This document shows, one piece after another, positions 63,797 through 64,000 of a stretch of DNA of 64,000 bases (its first letter is position 1; the number at the start of each line of letters is the position of its first letter). This DNA comes from Streptomyces sp. NRRL F-5122 (lineage in GTDB: Bacteria; Actinomycetota; Actinomycetes; Streptomycetales; Streptomycetaceae): the NCBI RefSeq assembly GCF_001507435.1, contig NZ_LMWH01000248.1, forward strand, positions 8,680 through 72,679, given 5' to 3'. The notes beneath the pieces are model-generated. The model worked only from the letters and a program-made list of their open reading frames with translations, did no database searches and was not told the DNA's origin. The position numbers and the translations under genes were made by a program.

Positions 63797-64000
63797 TCAG
63801 CGGGGCCAGTACGTGCTGCGCCATGCCATGGCGGAGGGCTGAGGAAGGCCGGCCCGGCAGATGGCGCGTCTGCGGTCCGCCCACAGGTCGTTTGGGGCGG
63901 TCGCGCCGGGCGGTGGTGTGGTTGCCGCCGCGGCGCGGGCTCGGACGACCGCGAGTGCGGCGGCGAGCTCCTCGGGGGTGGGGTTGCCCCGTACGACTTT
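63797..64000 (-). CDS. accE: Acyl-CoA carboxylase epsilon subunit (5' end outside the window)
   Basis: 68 codons run from the window edge to a TGA at 63797-63799. The sequence begins KVVRGNPTPEELAAALAVVR, the defining motif of the small epsilon subunit of actinobacterial acetyl/propionyl-CoA carboxylases. After a short Ala/Pro linker it ends with WRSTYWPR, the usual Trp-rich tail. Only the first few residues are missing. This subunit stabilises the alpha/beta complex, and the beta subunit gene should lie just upstream, outside the window. Confidence 0.88.
   Translation of the reverse strand, partial: KVVRGNPTPEELAAALAVVRARAAAATTPPPGATAPNDLWADRRRAICRAGLPQPSAMAWRSTYWPR

Overview
The window is high-GC DNA with strong third-position G/C bias, GTG as well as ATG starts and GGAGG-type ribosome binding sites. 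It carries secreted chitinase, Tat and lipoprotein signals, many TetR/LacI/LysR regulators, SpoIIE-type phosphatases, and an ABC sugar importer without its own ATPase. All of this fits a Streptomyces (or close actinomycete) chromosome, in a saprophytic and accessory-rich part. It is not a biosynthetic gene cluster and there is no CRISPR array.

Layout. 1-519: tail of a beta-helix repeat protein, closed by a terminator. 787-12382: a CoA-thioester catabolic block with two acyl-CoA dehydrogenases, a MaoC/FAS1-like hydratase, three class III CoA-transferases, a 3-hydroxyacyl-CoA dehydrogenase, an acetoacetate decarboxylase, an enoyl-CoA hydratase and a LysR regulator. No thiolase is visible, and a decayed tnpB element sits between two of the transferase genes. 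12603-17957: a TetR gene and an SDR gene sharing a palindromic operator, a type-B carboxylesterase, an epoxide-hydrolase-like enzyme and a CGNR zinc-finger protein. 18017-20629: a metallo-beta-lactamase-fold protein, a frameshifted isochorismatase-like gene, a tRNA-like RNA whose halves are in swapped order, and an IS5-like transposase relic. 20790-28234: a seven-repeat RCC1-type exported protein, two paralogous membrane SpoIIE phosphatases, a TetR/FAD-monooxygenase pair and a GNAT enzyme. 28501-32799: threonine aldolase, GH18 chitinase behind two DasR-type sites, an MBL-fold hydrolase and a nitroreductase.

33267-41085 is a sugar-utilisation locus: GH43 enzyme, two permeases, a binding lipoprotein, a GH2 enzyme and a LacI regulator. 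The same perfect palindrome, TTACATCGATGTAA, lies upstream of both minus-strand units. 41163-43177 holds a DksA/TraR-type protein and a TetR/SDR pair with three matching operators. 43648-45252 holds a CxxC-pair protein and an SMI1/KNR4 protein. 45425-52485 is a same-strand run of lipoproteins under a large LuxR-type (LAL) ATPase regulator. It contains a duplicated DUF3558-like unit and two frameshifted genes. 52794-60682 holds a second epoxide-hydrolase-like enzyme, a Tat-exported metallophosphoesterase/LamG protein, dihydrolipoyl dehydrogenase, a secreted SGNH lipase and a membrane fatty-acid desaturase. 60870-64000 holds a HEAT-like protein, a frameshifted IS110 transposase with a structured upstream end, a lipoprotein, and the acyl-CoA carboxylase epsilon subunit cut by the window edge.

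The most unusual object is the swapped-order tRNA-like element at about 20001-20105. Its pieces reassemble into a canonical 73-nt cloverleaf, and its flanks can pair with each other. Four genes carry single-base frameshifts, two of them in G runs, so sequencing error and true decay must be separated before these are called dead.
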